From NCBI RefSeq assembly GCF_052857255.1, contig NC_135507.1, positions 77,350,350 to 77,414,349 on the forward strand: 64,000 nucleotides of DNA. Direction: 5' to 3'. The notes below the pieces were generated by a model. That model was given only the letters and a program-made list of their open reading frames with translations. It was not told where the DNA came from and did no database searches. Shown one piece after another: positions 44,282-55,639 of this stretch. A program made the translations under genes and the position numbers. Source of the DNA: Amblyomma americanum (Eukaryota; Arthropoda; Arachnida; Ixodida; Ixodidae). Within the stretch, counting starts at the first letter, position 1. The number at the start of each line of letters is the position of its first letter.

Positions 44282-45974
44282 AATGCAAAAAAGACGAACT
44301 GCGCAACAAGAACACGGACGAAAGGGAGGCAGACACACACTAACGCAGACTTACAACTTTACTAAAGGAAGGAATACAAGGCAAATATATATAGCGATCC
44401 CAACGCACTTCAAATCTGATCAATATGGCACGTGACAATCTGCCCAGGCGATAAACAGACCACACAAGAACCAACGCTTACAAGATAATCTTATACCGGG
44501 CCGGCCCTTTCTATGAAAACAAAAAGCAAAGGAACGCTTAGCGACAGTGCACTCTTGAGAATTACGCGTTCTCCAAAGTAAGAAAATTCAAAACAAAACC
44601 ACACCACTGTAGCCATCTGATACCACTGAAGCTCGAACCGCTTACAAGCGCAGGTGCTGACACCAAAACCAAGAGACGAAGCACACCCCCTTTTGAAAGC
44701 AAACAAAACGGGAAACAAGAACAACCACATCGGTTATCGTCAAAATCAAAAAAACAGTGAAAAAAGGCACCAGGTCAAAAGGGTAAAAACACCATGAATC
44801 AGCTCAAGAAGCTACGTCACAAAAACAGTGAAAATAGGCACCGAGTCATTTAAAAAACAAAAAGATGAAAGACGGGACAACAGTTTAAGACAACAACGGT
44901 TTTAAAAAAGGGGGAGGGGTGAAAGAAATCCGAAGCGTAGGAAAACATCTCAAACCATGACAGAACCGAAACAAAACTGAGATCGCTAATCAAATGAACA
45001 ACGAAAGCATCAAACGCAATCAGGAGGCACTGCTCAATCACCAGGGCACAAACAGGCCACTAGGCTACACATGCCCCCGCAAAAACGAAAATTCTTTGGA
45101 TGATAAGGAAATGGAAGCCTTGCTAACACAGTTGTCCGTGGTGCCGATGTAAAAAGTTTTGACGACGAGACGCTCCCATTTGTCATTCAATCTGGCCAGA
45201 ATGTTTGTGCCCTGGTGATTGAGCAGTGCCTCCTGATTGCGTTTGATGCTTTCGTTGTTCATTTGATTAGCGATCTCAGTTTTGTTTCGGTTCTGTCATG
45301 GTTTGAGATGTTTTCCTACGCTTCGGATTTCATTCACCCCTCCCCCTTTTTTAAAACCGTTGTTGTCTTAAACTGTTGTCCCGTCTTTCATCTTTTTGTT
45401 TTTTAAATGACTCGGTGCCTATTTTCACTGTTTTTGTGACGTAGCTTCTTGAGCTGATTCATGGTGTTTTTACCCTTTTGACCTGGTGCCTTTTTTCACT
45501 GTTTTTTTGATTTTGACGATAACCGATGTGGTTGTTCTTGTTTCCCGTTTTGTTTGCTTTCAAAAGGGGGTGTGCTTCGTCTCTTGGTTTTGGTGTCAGC
45601 ACCTGCGCTTGTAAGCGGTTCGAGCTTCAGTGGTATCAGATGGCTACAGTGGTGTGGTTTTGTTTTGAATTTTCTTACTTTGGAGAACGCGTAATTCTCA
45701 AGAGTGCACTGTCGCTAAGCGTTCCTTTGCTTTTTGTTTTCATAGAAAGGGCCGGCCCGGTATAAGATTATCTTGTAAGCGTTGGTTCTTGTGTGGTCTG
45801 TTTATCGCCTGGGCAGATTGTCACGTGCCATATTGATCAGATTTGAAGTGCGTTGGGATCGCTATATATATTTGCCTTGTATTCCTTCCTTTAGTAAAGT
45901 TGTAAGTCTGCGTTAGTGTGTGTCTGCCTCCCTTTCGTCCGTGTTCTTGTTGCGCAGTTCGTCTTTTTTGCATT
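44282..45974. repeat. Giant inverted repeat: 773-bp arms, 147-bp spacer
   Basis: Arms 44282-45054 and 45202-45974 are reverse complements around centre 45128. In the segments compared I saw one mismatch (near 44921/45335). Outer ends read GCAAAAAAGACGAACTGCGC and its complement. The spacer is 45055-45201. CATTATG occurs just outside or at both ends (44273-44279 and 45971-45977), a possible target duplication. The frames in the two arms encode the same unrecognised peptides on opposite strands. It may be a foldback element, or an assembly artefact. Confidence 0.9.
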
Positions 45975-46276
45975 ATGATCAACCAACTAGCCCGACAAGT
46001 CCTGTTTATGCGAATGGTCGTCTGCACCGCGACGCGCTGCACCACAACCGAATACGGAGAGCGAAGAGCGAACGCTGCAGGCGTACGCCGCACTATTTTT
46101 TTCACTGCTTCGTTATCGAGGAGAGCGAGAGAGAGGGAGGCATCACCCCCTCTCTGCGCATACCCTGGAAACACAAGCGCGGCGAGACAAGCGTGCGATA
46201 ACAGCGCCCCGATAGCGGAGAGGAGCCGCTCCGCGGCCGTTTGGAGCGGCCTGGGATTTTTTGACTACCCCTGTAC
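45975..46276. other. Non-coding flank ending in a TIR-like sequence
   Basis: No gene family is recognised. 46248-46276 is, in reverse complement, GTACAGGGGTAGTCAAAAAA… and matches 11482-11510 at 26 of 29 positions. It may be the right end of a DNA transposon into which the inverted repeat inserted. GCCGCTCC/GGAGCGGC forms a small hairpin near 46224-46250. Confidence 0.4.
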
Positions 46277-46285
46277 GAATATTCC

Positions 46286-48664
46286 AGATTTAGGTCGAGA
46301 TTAACCTCCTGCGCTGTGTAGGCGTTATGGACTATATAGGCAGGTGAACGGGTCTCGTTGAAAAGTGCTATAGCCCGAGAGCTTGACCGCATCCCCGGTT
46401 TCTTGCAACACAAGGTCTGCGGCGGGGTGTTCGAGGTTCTCAATCTACGACCTTAAGTTGGCGCGTTTGGTCCTGTCTTTGAAACTGCGACAGTTCCACT
46501 GTACAAGGGAAAGAGCTTGCTGTGTTTGCCGGGGGCGGCGCCCCCTAGGGGGTTGGTTGGGAGGGGACGGAGCCATGCTGATTTGAAGAGAGATTGCCTT
46601 GGAGAAGCGGAAAACGTTCCGTCACCTGCAGCGAGAGCGGTTCCGGCTCCTCTTAGAGTTCGGTTAGATCAATGGGTCGGTTGAATCTTGATGAGCGATT
46701 TGCGTCTTTGAGGGGTTCCATTCGAAAACCCGAGGGTTTGACTCTAGCCACGTCACAATGTTTGCTGTCACGGCGGCCGTAACTGTGTCCGTAACTGCCT
46801 TGAGCAGGTTGTCTTGAATTTGGCCAAAATTGGATATCTTAGTTTTTAATTGGGCAAGGGCATTTTCGAGGGCGCTGAAACGCACGTCAGAGCTAGACGG
46901 TGTTGGGTATGCCGGCAGTTCTTGCATCGGTTCCGGAGCTACCTGGGCATTGTAAGGGTAGGACCGAGCCGTTTTCAGCGCATGAATTTTGGCGTGGAGT
47001 TGAGCATTTTGTGCCCGGAGAGTCTCGAGCTCGCAGCGGAGGTCCGCGACGTCAGAGTTTAGAGGGGGGGCAGGAGGGAGATTTGATGCAGGAGAAGGTA
47101 GGAGAGGCGGAGGAGGCCCATCTCGGCTGCCTACCTTGGGCTGTGATGTCTTCAATGGCACGCCACGCGGAAAGCCCACGAGAGGCCGAAAATACCCGTT
47201 TTGGAATACGGGGCAACCTGTATCACGTGACGCCTTCTGATTAGTTGATCGCGGAGGCTTAGGGGCAGGCCTGGCAAGGCGCCCACCTTTGGCATTTGTC
47301 CGATTGAGCCTTGCACTATCTTGTTGCTAGGCGGGGGGACTATCGGAGAGGGGCCAGGACCCGGGGCCACTGCACTCTGGTGTTGTTTTCTATGACCGGT
47401 CTTGTTGTCCGGTTGTTGCAGCTGTCGGAATTTGGCTTTTGCAGTCTTGCGAGCCCGTTAAGACGGGCGCCACCGCAGACGATGCAGGAGGGATGGCACT
47501 CGAGGGTCGCCATGTTGCCGCCTTCGAGGACTGCGACCGTTTGGCCGCAGTGTCTGCAGCGATTGTCTTGAGGATTCGAGCATAAGTCCACGCGGTGACA
47601 GATGGTGCCGCATCGGAAACACGTGGCAATAGTCCGCTTATATTCGCGCACCACAGTCACCACACTCTTATAGCGCACGTAACGCGGTGAACAGGGCAAT
47701 CGTCGACTTCCCCAGCTTGCGGATGAAGGCTATCTCTCCTCCGCGCCACAGGGCTTTAGATTTGAGGGTGGTGGAAGTTTCCTGCTCATGGACCGTAATA
47801 ATCCCCCTGCAGGCTTCACCATCGACTTTGGCGTGGCCGACCATCGGAGTGGAGACATTGGAAGATTTAAGAAAAATTCGCGAGCAAGCGCGTTCGCCGC
47901 ATTGACGTCTTGAGTGGTGGCGATGATGATATTCTGGTCCCAGATGGGCCGGATACTAAGTGTGTCCACCGAAGAAGCGTTTACATAGGCTGAGGGCAAA
48001 GCACCAAGCTCGCCGTTCTGCAGGACCGTCTTCTGGGAGATCGTCTCTCTAGGCTTGATGACGATCGCGAAATCTTTTTGCGGAGTCGAGACATAGCGGT
48101 GGGCCGCCATTTCTTCGATACCACTGTTTGAGAGAGCTGAGGGTTGGAGCTTGCAGTATTCGGATGCACAGAAACAGCGGCACTCACGGGGGGTCCGTTG
48201 ACCGCAGAGGTGTTCAGGCGTTGCTGGCGTTTACGAAGTGCCACGAACGAGAAGAGACCTTCGTCCACTATCTCCTTAGTCGGAATGGAAGCGTCAGGCT
48301 GAGGCATTGCGCCTGCGACGACTTCTGTCCATACTGAGTCCGCCGTGGCGTCCGCGAAGAACGCTGGAGACTGGCTATTCGGCTTTAGGCCTAACTGGAG
48401 CTTCCACAGGGTGAAAACATAAATGGGCCTAAAAGGCCCGAAACTTGGTCCACTTGGTCGAGAGCGGCATCTTCGGCTGCCGGGAGATGTTATCCGTCTA
48501 GGAGAAGCAAAATTTCCGCGGTCGTATGGAAATTTTCGGTAATCCGGACAGAAACTGCCGGAGCCGAAATGAGGCGCATACGCTCGAGACGCACGGCTGC
48601 CGCGTTCCCAACGGACGGCGCGCCGGATATGTGTCCCCTGTTTTAGGGTGACCATTCGAAACAC
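46286..48664 (-). pseudogene. I-like LINE ORF1 (gag-like) and start of ORF2
   Basis: On the minus strand a Ser/Arg-rich N-terminus (48664-47981) leads to KPRETISQKTVLQNG, SIRPIWDQNIIIATTQDVNAA (nucleic-acid-binding fold of LINE gag proteins), then zinc knuckles CFRCGTICHRVDLC (CX2CX4HX4C) and CRHCGQ, CIVCGG (47460-47630). A Pro-rich, coiled-coil-prone end follows (LRCELETLRAQNAQLHAKI, 47000-47060). Below 46600 a short endonuclease start (LEHPAADLVLQETGDAVKLS) is cut off near 46290. Frameshifts are present. The rest of ORF2 is missing here. Confidence 0.75.
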
Positions 48665-49399
48665 TGTAGATTTTAGTGGCAGAGTAATGTCTCCAGTATA
48701 CGGCTCAGAATCAAATTACGTTGTTTGATTACTTTTGGCACGGACGGCTCTTGTAGAGGTCAGAATACTGTTGCTTTTCCGTTAGAAGTCCTGACTATGG
48801 GTTGATGTTATCAACGAAATTCGTTAGTTCCACTCTTCAATCGAACGATCATAAAACAGTAGGACAATGCATCTTTATGCGAAGGAGCGTTTTGTACTAA
48901 GAGACCGGCTCGCCTCAACAGCACCGTAGGGACGAGGGTGTAAAAGGGAACCAGGATAATTTCGACCACGTGGGACACGTATCTCATAGGGGGATAGGTT
49001 CACCTTATTCTGAATCTTCTTATTCCTAAAAGCAAGGGGGTATTCTCCCTAAAGAGGCGGAACGGTTCCTTCAGGAGAATGCCACAAGTCGTTCTCCACA
49101 AGTGGCCAACCTTTATAAAATCCTGCCTAGGTTATATATGTTGCACAAAAGAAAGTGAAGTGGCGGTGTGTTCGCAACTAGAGGGACTTCTTTGAGAGAA
49201 ATACGCTACTTCTTCCTCGTGTTGTGCTCGAGTTTAGTGTCTCTATATAGCATATACAGCAACACTACACAGCACGGGAGCGGAGAGCCGCCTCTTAAGA
49301 GCTGTAGTGAGGGCACGCAGGCGCCTGTACTCTCTGCTCGGCCTTCCCCCTCCTCGATTGGGAAGACTGGTTATCCCAAAAGAGGAAGATTGCTCTGAC
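48665..49399. other. Unassigned DNA within kinase intron 1
   Basis: Only a short SINE-like scrap (GGATAATTTCGACCACGTGG near 48952-48972) is recognisable. Confidence 0.35.
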
Positions 49400-49676
49400 A
49401 TCTTGGTGGACACCTCAACTGCGCAGTAAGGGAAGGCAGAAGGGAAGGAAGGAAGAGATAAAGAGGTGACATTCAAGAGTGCTCCAGAACTTTCAACCAC
49501 CTAATTAATGGATTGGTCAACGTGGGGATCTTTAACAGGCAGCAGCGTCACTCAGCACACGTTCGCTGTTTGCGTTTCGCCTCGATTGAAACGCGGCTGC
49601 CGCAGCCGGATTCGAACCCGCGAACTCCACCTTAGCAGCAGGGCGCTATAACCATGCACTGAGCCAGCGAGGCGAG
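49400..49676 (-). mobile_element. SINE of a second subfamily, minus strand
   Basis: The head on the minus strand is CGCCTCGCTGGCTCAGTGCA, the B box is GGTTCGAATCC and the body contains AAAGATCCCCACG. It differs from the main family throughout, including AAACGCAAACAGCG. An inserted AATTAATGGATTGGTCAACG interrupts it near 49503. Confidence 0.72.
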
Positions 49677-50227
49677 TTTCTCGTTTGGGTCGCGGACGGA
49701 GGATAGCACGTCATGTGCACCGGACGACAGCGACTGTGCAAAACCGGAAGAACTCGCGTACAGATATCGTGATTTTGTGAAAATTTTTCATTTGAAAGTC
49801 ATATTACCTAGTTTATTATTTCATGCGATTCTGCTCTTTTCTGACGTCCTTACTATACAGGCATTACTGCGCCAATAAAAGGCATCTTACCTCCTCAGAA
49901 AACCTATTGTGAACAACTACTGTAGAATTCCGCTGCAAAACTTTACTTTTGAACTTTACCCGCGAATTTGTAAGGGCTGCCTGCAAATTATTCCTGTCTG
50001 CTATGCGTTCTGAGCTGAATCATACCTTTGAAACATACCTGCGTTCAGCTTGTATTAGTCCCAGCTGTCTTGAATTTCGTGCTGTGGTCTCCTTTTGCAC
50101 TTAGACATCAAGCCGATTTCGCATTTTAGTGAAGGAATCCACTGCCTGAGTGTTTAAGTCACACAGTGCGACAGCATTCGCCCGTCATTTGGAAGTCCAT
50201 GCAACAAGGCTGGCATTACTTTTTCAG

Positions 50228-50335
50228 GGCGCACAAGGGCAATGCTACGAGTTCATGGACAAAAAAGCGAACGTCGTGTACGCCGGCAAAATCGTCTCCA
50301 AGAGCCATCTTAAATCGGAGATGAATCGGCAATGT
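50228..50335 (+). CDS. plk1-like: Polo-like kinase, exon 2 (P-loop and catalytic Lys)
   Basis: After TTTTCAG the exon encodes 36 residues: GAQGQCYEFMDKKANVVYAG, then KIVSKSHLKSEMNRQC, and ends before GTGAGT. Joined in phase to exon 1 it completes the nucleotide-binding loop, here GKGAQGQ where Polo kinases normally have GKGGFAK. Lys in AGKIV (residue 52) is the ATP-binding lysine. The substitutions at GGFA are unusual and suggest a diverged paralogue. Confidence 0.8.
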
Positions 50336-51290
50336 GTGAGTTTACATATAACTCTGTATCTTCCCTATTTGTAGAAATTGTCTTAATTGGACACTGAGGA
50401 AAGAAATTGCTTTTGTGGCTTTTAGAGTTAGAGCTCTGCTCTCGGGAGAGAAATTGCTATTTCGATGTGCATCGGGCAATGTCTTTCAATGCCTCACACG
50501 GTCAAACCGAACTTAACTCCGCGGTATTATGCCCCTAACTATGATAGGATGACCACGGAATGATATGAGTATGGCTATTGGGTACCTCACCATCACCCTG
50601 ACTTTTGATTTTAGACATTGGAGACCATGCTTAACCGAGCTTTCGCTTTTATAACAAGGTTCAAACCGCGTTCAACCCTAGCCATTTTTTCTAGCGACGC
50701 AGGCGCAGCGATGCGGGCAGGAGCACCGAATTATATGAAAACGAAAGTAACGAAGGTTGAGCTACGGAATAGGATTCGCGCTCAAGTTCAAATGAGTGGC
50801 ACCCTCTAGCGAATGAAAAAGGAAGCGGGTGCGATCCGGATTGGCTATTGTCTCCCCTTCGTCCTCCCAGAATGTTCGCCCTGCCCACGCATACGTCAAA
50901 ATACCGAGACGTCAAAGCCAGCCGGTTCGAAACACAAATGTTTCGTAGATTTGGGCCCTGCGGTCGTATTCAGTTATGCTATAATATCCACTCTAGATTT
51001 TTTATCCGCTTAGACTATCGCGTATAGGTAGCTGTTCTTCAGTCAACCGCTGCTGCTTTCAAGCGTCAGTGGGACGCAACCGAACCATTGGCTGTGATAC
51101 GGTGAGAACCGGTCCCGTATGATATGACATGTCAAGATTGCACTCTAGAGACCGATTACCTTTGTCATCATCATGGCTTTTGTCATTTCAGCGTACGTCT
51201 TTATTAATCATAAGTACTAGCATCTTAGTCCGCCACTTGACCTTGTTTTCTTCAATGCTTAGTACAGCCTTTTCTGAGATTACTAAGTAA

Positions 51291-51428
<138 letters not shown>

Positions 51429-51554
51429 TAACATTCCTGCTTTGACTGGTATATATTTCCACTTAATTTCTTTGCGTTCATTCGAAAATGTGTCTAATGT
51501 CATCGAAGTTAGTTTTCATTTCTTTAATGGTGCTCAACTTCTCAAAACAACCCA

Positions 51555-51690
51555 GGCTGTAAGGGACGCTGTAGTGGAATAAGTTCGGAATAATCTAGGT
51601 CACCTTGGATTCTATAACGTTTACTGACTTCGCACAATGCATGGGAATCTTTAATTGGCGCCTCCATCGAAATGCGACCGCCGAGCATAC
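51555..51690 (-). mobile_element. Degenerate SINE fragment in kinase intron 3
   Basis: GACGCTGTAGTGGAATAAGT to GCGCCTCCATCGAAATGCG follows the middle of the SINE family with many changes. The tRNA-like head is lost. Confidence 0.5.
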
Positions 51691-52146
51691 TTTTGCGTAG
51701 GAGACGTTTTGTTTCTTACGCAACCAACGGCAATTCACATTTATTTTTGAAGGCCTGATGAGAGAATATTTAAGGCTGTCTATGTTCCAAACTACTTCTA
51801 TGAAATTACGTTACGCGAATATGTGTTTGGTCATTTATTTGTTTCGGCAAATTTTGCGAGAGTGGCCACATTGTGTTCTTGAATCATACTTTAGCGAGCA
51901 GTCAAGAAATGAAAACTGCCTTCGTTGTTTCTAAAACTGTCATTTAATACTGCGTTGTGGTCACTGCAATTTCCACAACGGAAAGCAATTACTTCAATCA
52001 AGCTATCTCCAGACTGCCGTCATATGAACAAGTGTGCTACATATGCCTAGCTAAATCCAGAGGGACACCATTTTTTTATCATGTTCTTAAGCGCGGCTAG
52101 CCTTCAAGGGTCTTCCCCAGGCTTCATTAGCGCATTTATTCCGCAG

Positions 52147-52460
52147 TCTCTTGAGGAGGTGCACAAGTGCCGTGAGACGCTGACGGAGCCAGAGGTGCGG
52201 CACCTCCTGCGCCAGCTGCTCCTCGCCTGCGAGTACCTCGTGCAGGAGCAGGTCATCCACCGAGACCTGAAGCCCGGAAACCTGCTCCTCACCGCAGGCT
52301 CGCAACTCAAGGTGGCCGACTTCGGACTCGCCACCCGCGTCCACTACCCGGGGCAACTCATGACGTCCATCTGCGGCACCACCAACTACATGGCCCCCGA
52401 GATGCTGACTCGGAAGGGCTACAGCTACGAAGCGGACATCTGGGCCATCGGGTGCATCAT
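52147..52460 (+). CDS. plk1-like: Polo-like kinase, exon 4 (catalytic and activation loops)
   Basis: From CCGCAG to GTGAGT, 314 nt ending in phase 2. SLEEVHKCRETLTEPEVRHL aligns with PLK1 helix D-E. HRDLKPGN holds the catalytic Asp (residue 146). DFG is at 164 and APE ends at 191, with DIWAIGCIM in helix F. The activation segment reads MTSICGTTNYMAPE: Ser replaces the usual activating Thr, and the usual Pro of CGTPNY is Thr. All residues needed for phosphotransfer are present, so the enzyme is probably active. Confidence 0.93.
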
Positions 52461-53618
52461 GTGAGTCTCACCTGACTGCACAGAACTGTTTGCAACTGGT
52501 TACAACGTTAATGCTTGCGACGACAGCTCGCAATACTTATCGTATAGGTATATCCGCCCGTAAATGTAATAAAGGAAGAGTCTGCTTTTTGAAATGTGGA
52601 TATAAAAACTGCCAAAACCTTGCCTGGCTTGCCTTGTGGTTAAAATAAGGATGGAAGAAATCATGGCCGTGGCATTTATTTGTATTTTGAGCTGGTGAAG
52701 GAAGTTGGCCCAGAGTTGACGGTGGTGATGGATTGTGTTCACACTTCGTAGTTCTGCTCGCAGTCGGGTTACGTCGAGCCATATGGATGTGTATTTTACT
52801 AATGAACTATGTGCTATATACAAATGGTTAATTTAGTTACAGCATATTGCGGGCGCCTTAAGTTTTCGTATTTCAACTAGCATTTCCGGACATCTGTAAT
52901 AGATTTCGTGGTCCTTATTTTTTATTCGTTTGGAACTTTCGTGGTACTTTATTTTCGGTTGCGAGAAAACCTAAGAATCAGTAAATTGGGCGCTCATTAT
53001 ATTTGCGCTGTAAAACTGCGACGAGACAAAGAATTAAAAGGACGTCAAACGTGGTTCTTCTTTCTTCTCTGTCTCATCAGGTTCAGGCTGTTTCTCACAA
53101 CTATCAAATTACGCAACTCGCCCAAAGTATTCTTTGCAACTCTCATTGCCACCAACTTGGCGGGCAGTCGTCTGCAAAGTCCTTCCGCTGACACGCCTCT
53201 TATGTTGGGATTCGGAGACGCCGGCCACCATACGGGAAGTTCAGCTAATTCACTTGCCGAGAAAGTACAGTTGATAACCTATTGGCGTGATTCTTAGGTG
53301 CGCAACCGGGTATACGTATCTTCCAGCAAGGAAGTAACGATTGCTGCGGAGAAAATATTATCCACAAAAATTGCTATAAGGTTCCTCTTCATCTTAAAAT
53401 AATCAGACCATGCTCTTCACGTTCAAACAGGGCACTACCGTGCATCACGAGCGTCGTTTGCCCTCAGTTACGTTACCATTACGTGGTGATTGGCAGGTAG
53501 GGGTGTCGTAGCACGGCTGTGGCCGCACTGATTCAAGCTGCGTCGGGCTGAGATGTCGGCCACCACAGAGTGTGCGGATTACCACGGACACTGACAGGCC
53601 GCAACCTGCTTTCCGCAG

Positions 53619-53818
53619 GTACAAGCTGCTAGTAGGGCGTGCCCCCTTCAGTTCACCGACGAAGGCAAAGACAATCGCCAGAATCAAAAGGAACGAATTC
53701 GAGATTCCCCCGACTGTGTCCCCCGCCGCGAGCGCCCTCATCCGGTGTATTCTACAACCAGAGCCTTCTAGGCGGCCGAGCATCGGAGCCATCATGCACC
53801 ATGAGTTCATGACAAGAG
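53619..53818 (+). CDS. plk1-like: Polo-like kinase, exon 5 (C-lobe end)
   Basis: The acceptor TTCCGCAG precedes G, which completes the split Met codon; YKLLVGRAPFSS then continues the C-lobe. KAKTIARIKRNEFEIP, SPAASALIRCILQPEPSRRP and IMHHEFMTR match the end of Polo kinase domains, including the conserved Arg of the final subdomain. It ends at AG|GTAGGC in phase 1. Confidence 0.9.
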
Positions 53819-55639
53819 GTAGGCTTCATCTTGCATCTCTGCTGTGTCTTTGTGCTGTACTGCCGCAATCATGGTTCTTTTTTTTGTGTTCAACGCATGA
53901 GTGCTATAGCTGACGTTCGCCAAAAAAGCCGTGCTTAATTCTAATCACACTGATTTGGGATTGTTCGGGAGAGGTCGTGACGTCAGACCATAGTCAACCA
54001 ATGAGAGTGAGGCATGAAGTCAGACACAGAGAACAGTGGATTTGGAGGGGTGTCAAATGCGCAGCAGTCAGAGCATGTGGACAGTTTCCGCTGCTCTGTG
54101 GTTGGCGCGTGGCGTCACGTGACAGAATGCAATCACATGACCGTGGGGGCAGAGGAGCAGTGCTTCTTAAGAAGAAAAAGGCTCCTAGATAAATGCGTGC
54201 ATACAGTAATGGTTCTTGTAGAATTGCGAAGGAGGGCTAATTCAGGGGCAAAACTTGCTCTACATATCATAGTCCAGGCAAAGCTGACGTCAGCACCAAT
54301 TCCTCCTGTAGCGGGCGGCGGAAAGCCAACTATGGCGTCGTAGTGTTGTCATGGCAACGGTATGCAGCTGAAATAATTTTATCTCCGAAAACGACTCGAA
54401 CCCGCACCGGTGGTTAGAAAGCAGCTTCGTTACCCTGATTTCTGAGAGAATTCAGCCACCGACAATAACTTTTCACGCTGAGCACTTGTTCATAAATAAA
54501 TTTTATTTTATTCTTGACATTATGTCTCCTTCAGTCACCAGGTGCGCTGAAGTAGTTGAAACCGAAACCAAATGAAGTTTCCTACACTTGGCGGAGTGAC
54601 TTTTAGCGTTGTCATGTCCTTCTTTTCAAGGATTGGTTAGGAGCTCAAAATCTTTTTAACGCGACAGCGTTAAAAGTTGGTGTCGGCCGGTTCTCCTCGC
54701 CCTGCTATAGTGCAACAACTCCTGGAGTCAGTGGCAGATTAAAGAGGATAGTCCAGTCCCTACAGCTCCATGGTCAGGGATAGTCGCCTGTCCATTGTGG
54801 CGCCGCTCCCTGCATTCTCTCACATACAGGGTAATGAGAATCGACCTACTGCACTGGTTGGAAGAGGGTCGTTTGACGCTGAAAAGCCGCTTTTTTGATG
54901 ACTTGTATTCGACTATAGGAGGTTTCTAGGGATGGGTCAAGGGCCAGAGGAGGATAGTCGGCGAAGTTGGAGAATCGGCAGACCCCATCTGCTGGAATGG
55001 GGCTCCTTTGAGGGTCATTTGCCACTTCTGTCTTAAGTTGTATGCGGCTATAGCGCACCTGATCAATCAGCGCCAATGAGTCGCTTTTTTGTGGGCACAG
55101 GTTTAAGGAGTAAACTGAATTCTTCCCCGGCTTTCTTTTTTCTGTGACCGTGCGGAGGCTTGCGCGTGCTTAGGCCTCGGGCACCTTACACTACGTCTAA
55201 GCGTAACTTTAAGCACCTATCATTCTTTACTCTTGTGTAAGCGAATTCGCAAGAGTACGAAATTATTTTACTGACGGCACTAGTTCGTGTCAAAACGAAA
55301 CATTGTGTCCTCCTACAAGCCGTTGCCAGAGCGCCAAATTTCTGTTTTCCCGCATAACCAATAATACGACGGGTATCAAACCCGAGCAGAATCGTCCGTT
55401 GCCTGTTGCCTTGTCTGTTAACAGCTGGCCCAGCGCGAGCTCGTCGTCTCTCGGCAGTCGTCATCGACGTCTTCCACGTAGCACGAATTGCGCTTTTGCA
55501 CTGATTCGAATGTATTAAACATTCTCTGCAGCTTTACCTTTTGCCATAGCGGAAACGAGGTTGGTCGCGATAATGTACTGTTGATATGAAAATTTCTCAC
55601 AGAGAAGATTTGGCATAAAGGAGAGTGACACGATCAAGT
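53819..55639. other. Kinase intron 5, first part: repetitive but unassigned
   Basis: Several TGACGTCA-type and GTCACGTGAC palindromes occur at 53970-54310. A 9-bp perfect hairpin TTTTAACGC-GACA-GCGTTAAAA lies at 54654-54675. No coding domain is recognised; frames at 54846-55600 lack motifs. Confidence 0.35.

Noticed and set aside
44491..45765. A pair of identical 79-residue frames as duplicated genes
   Set aside because: They are the same sequence on the two arms of the inverted repeat. They have no recognisable domain and no start context.
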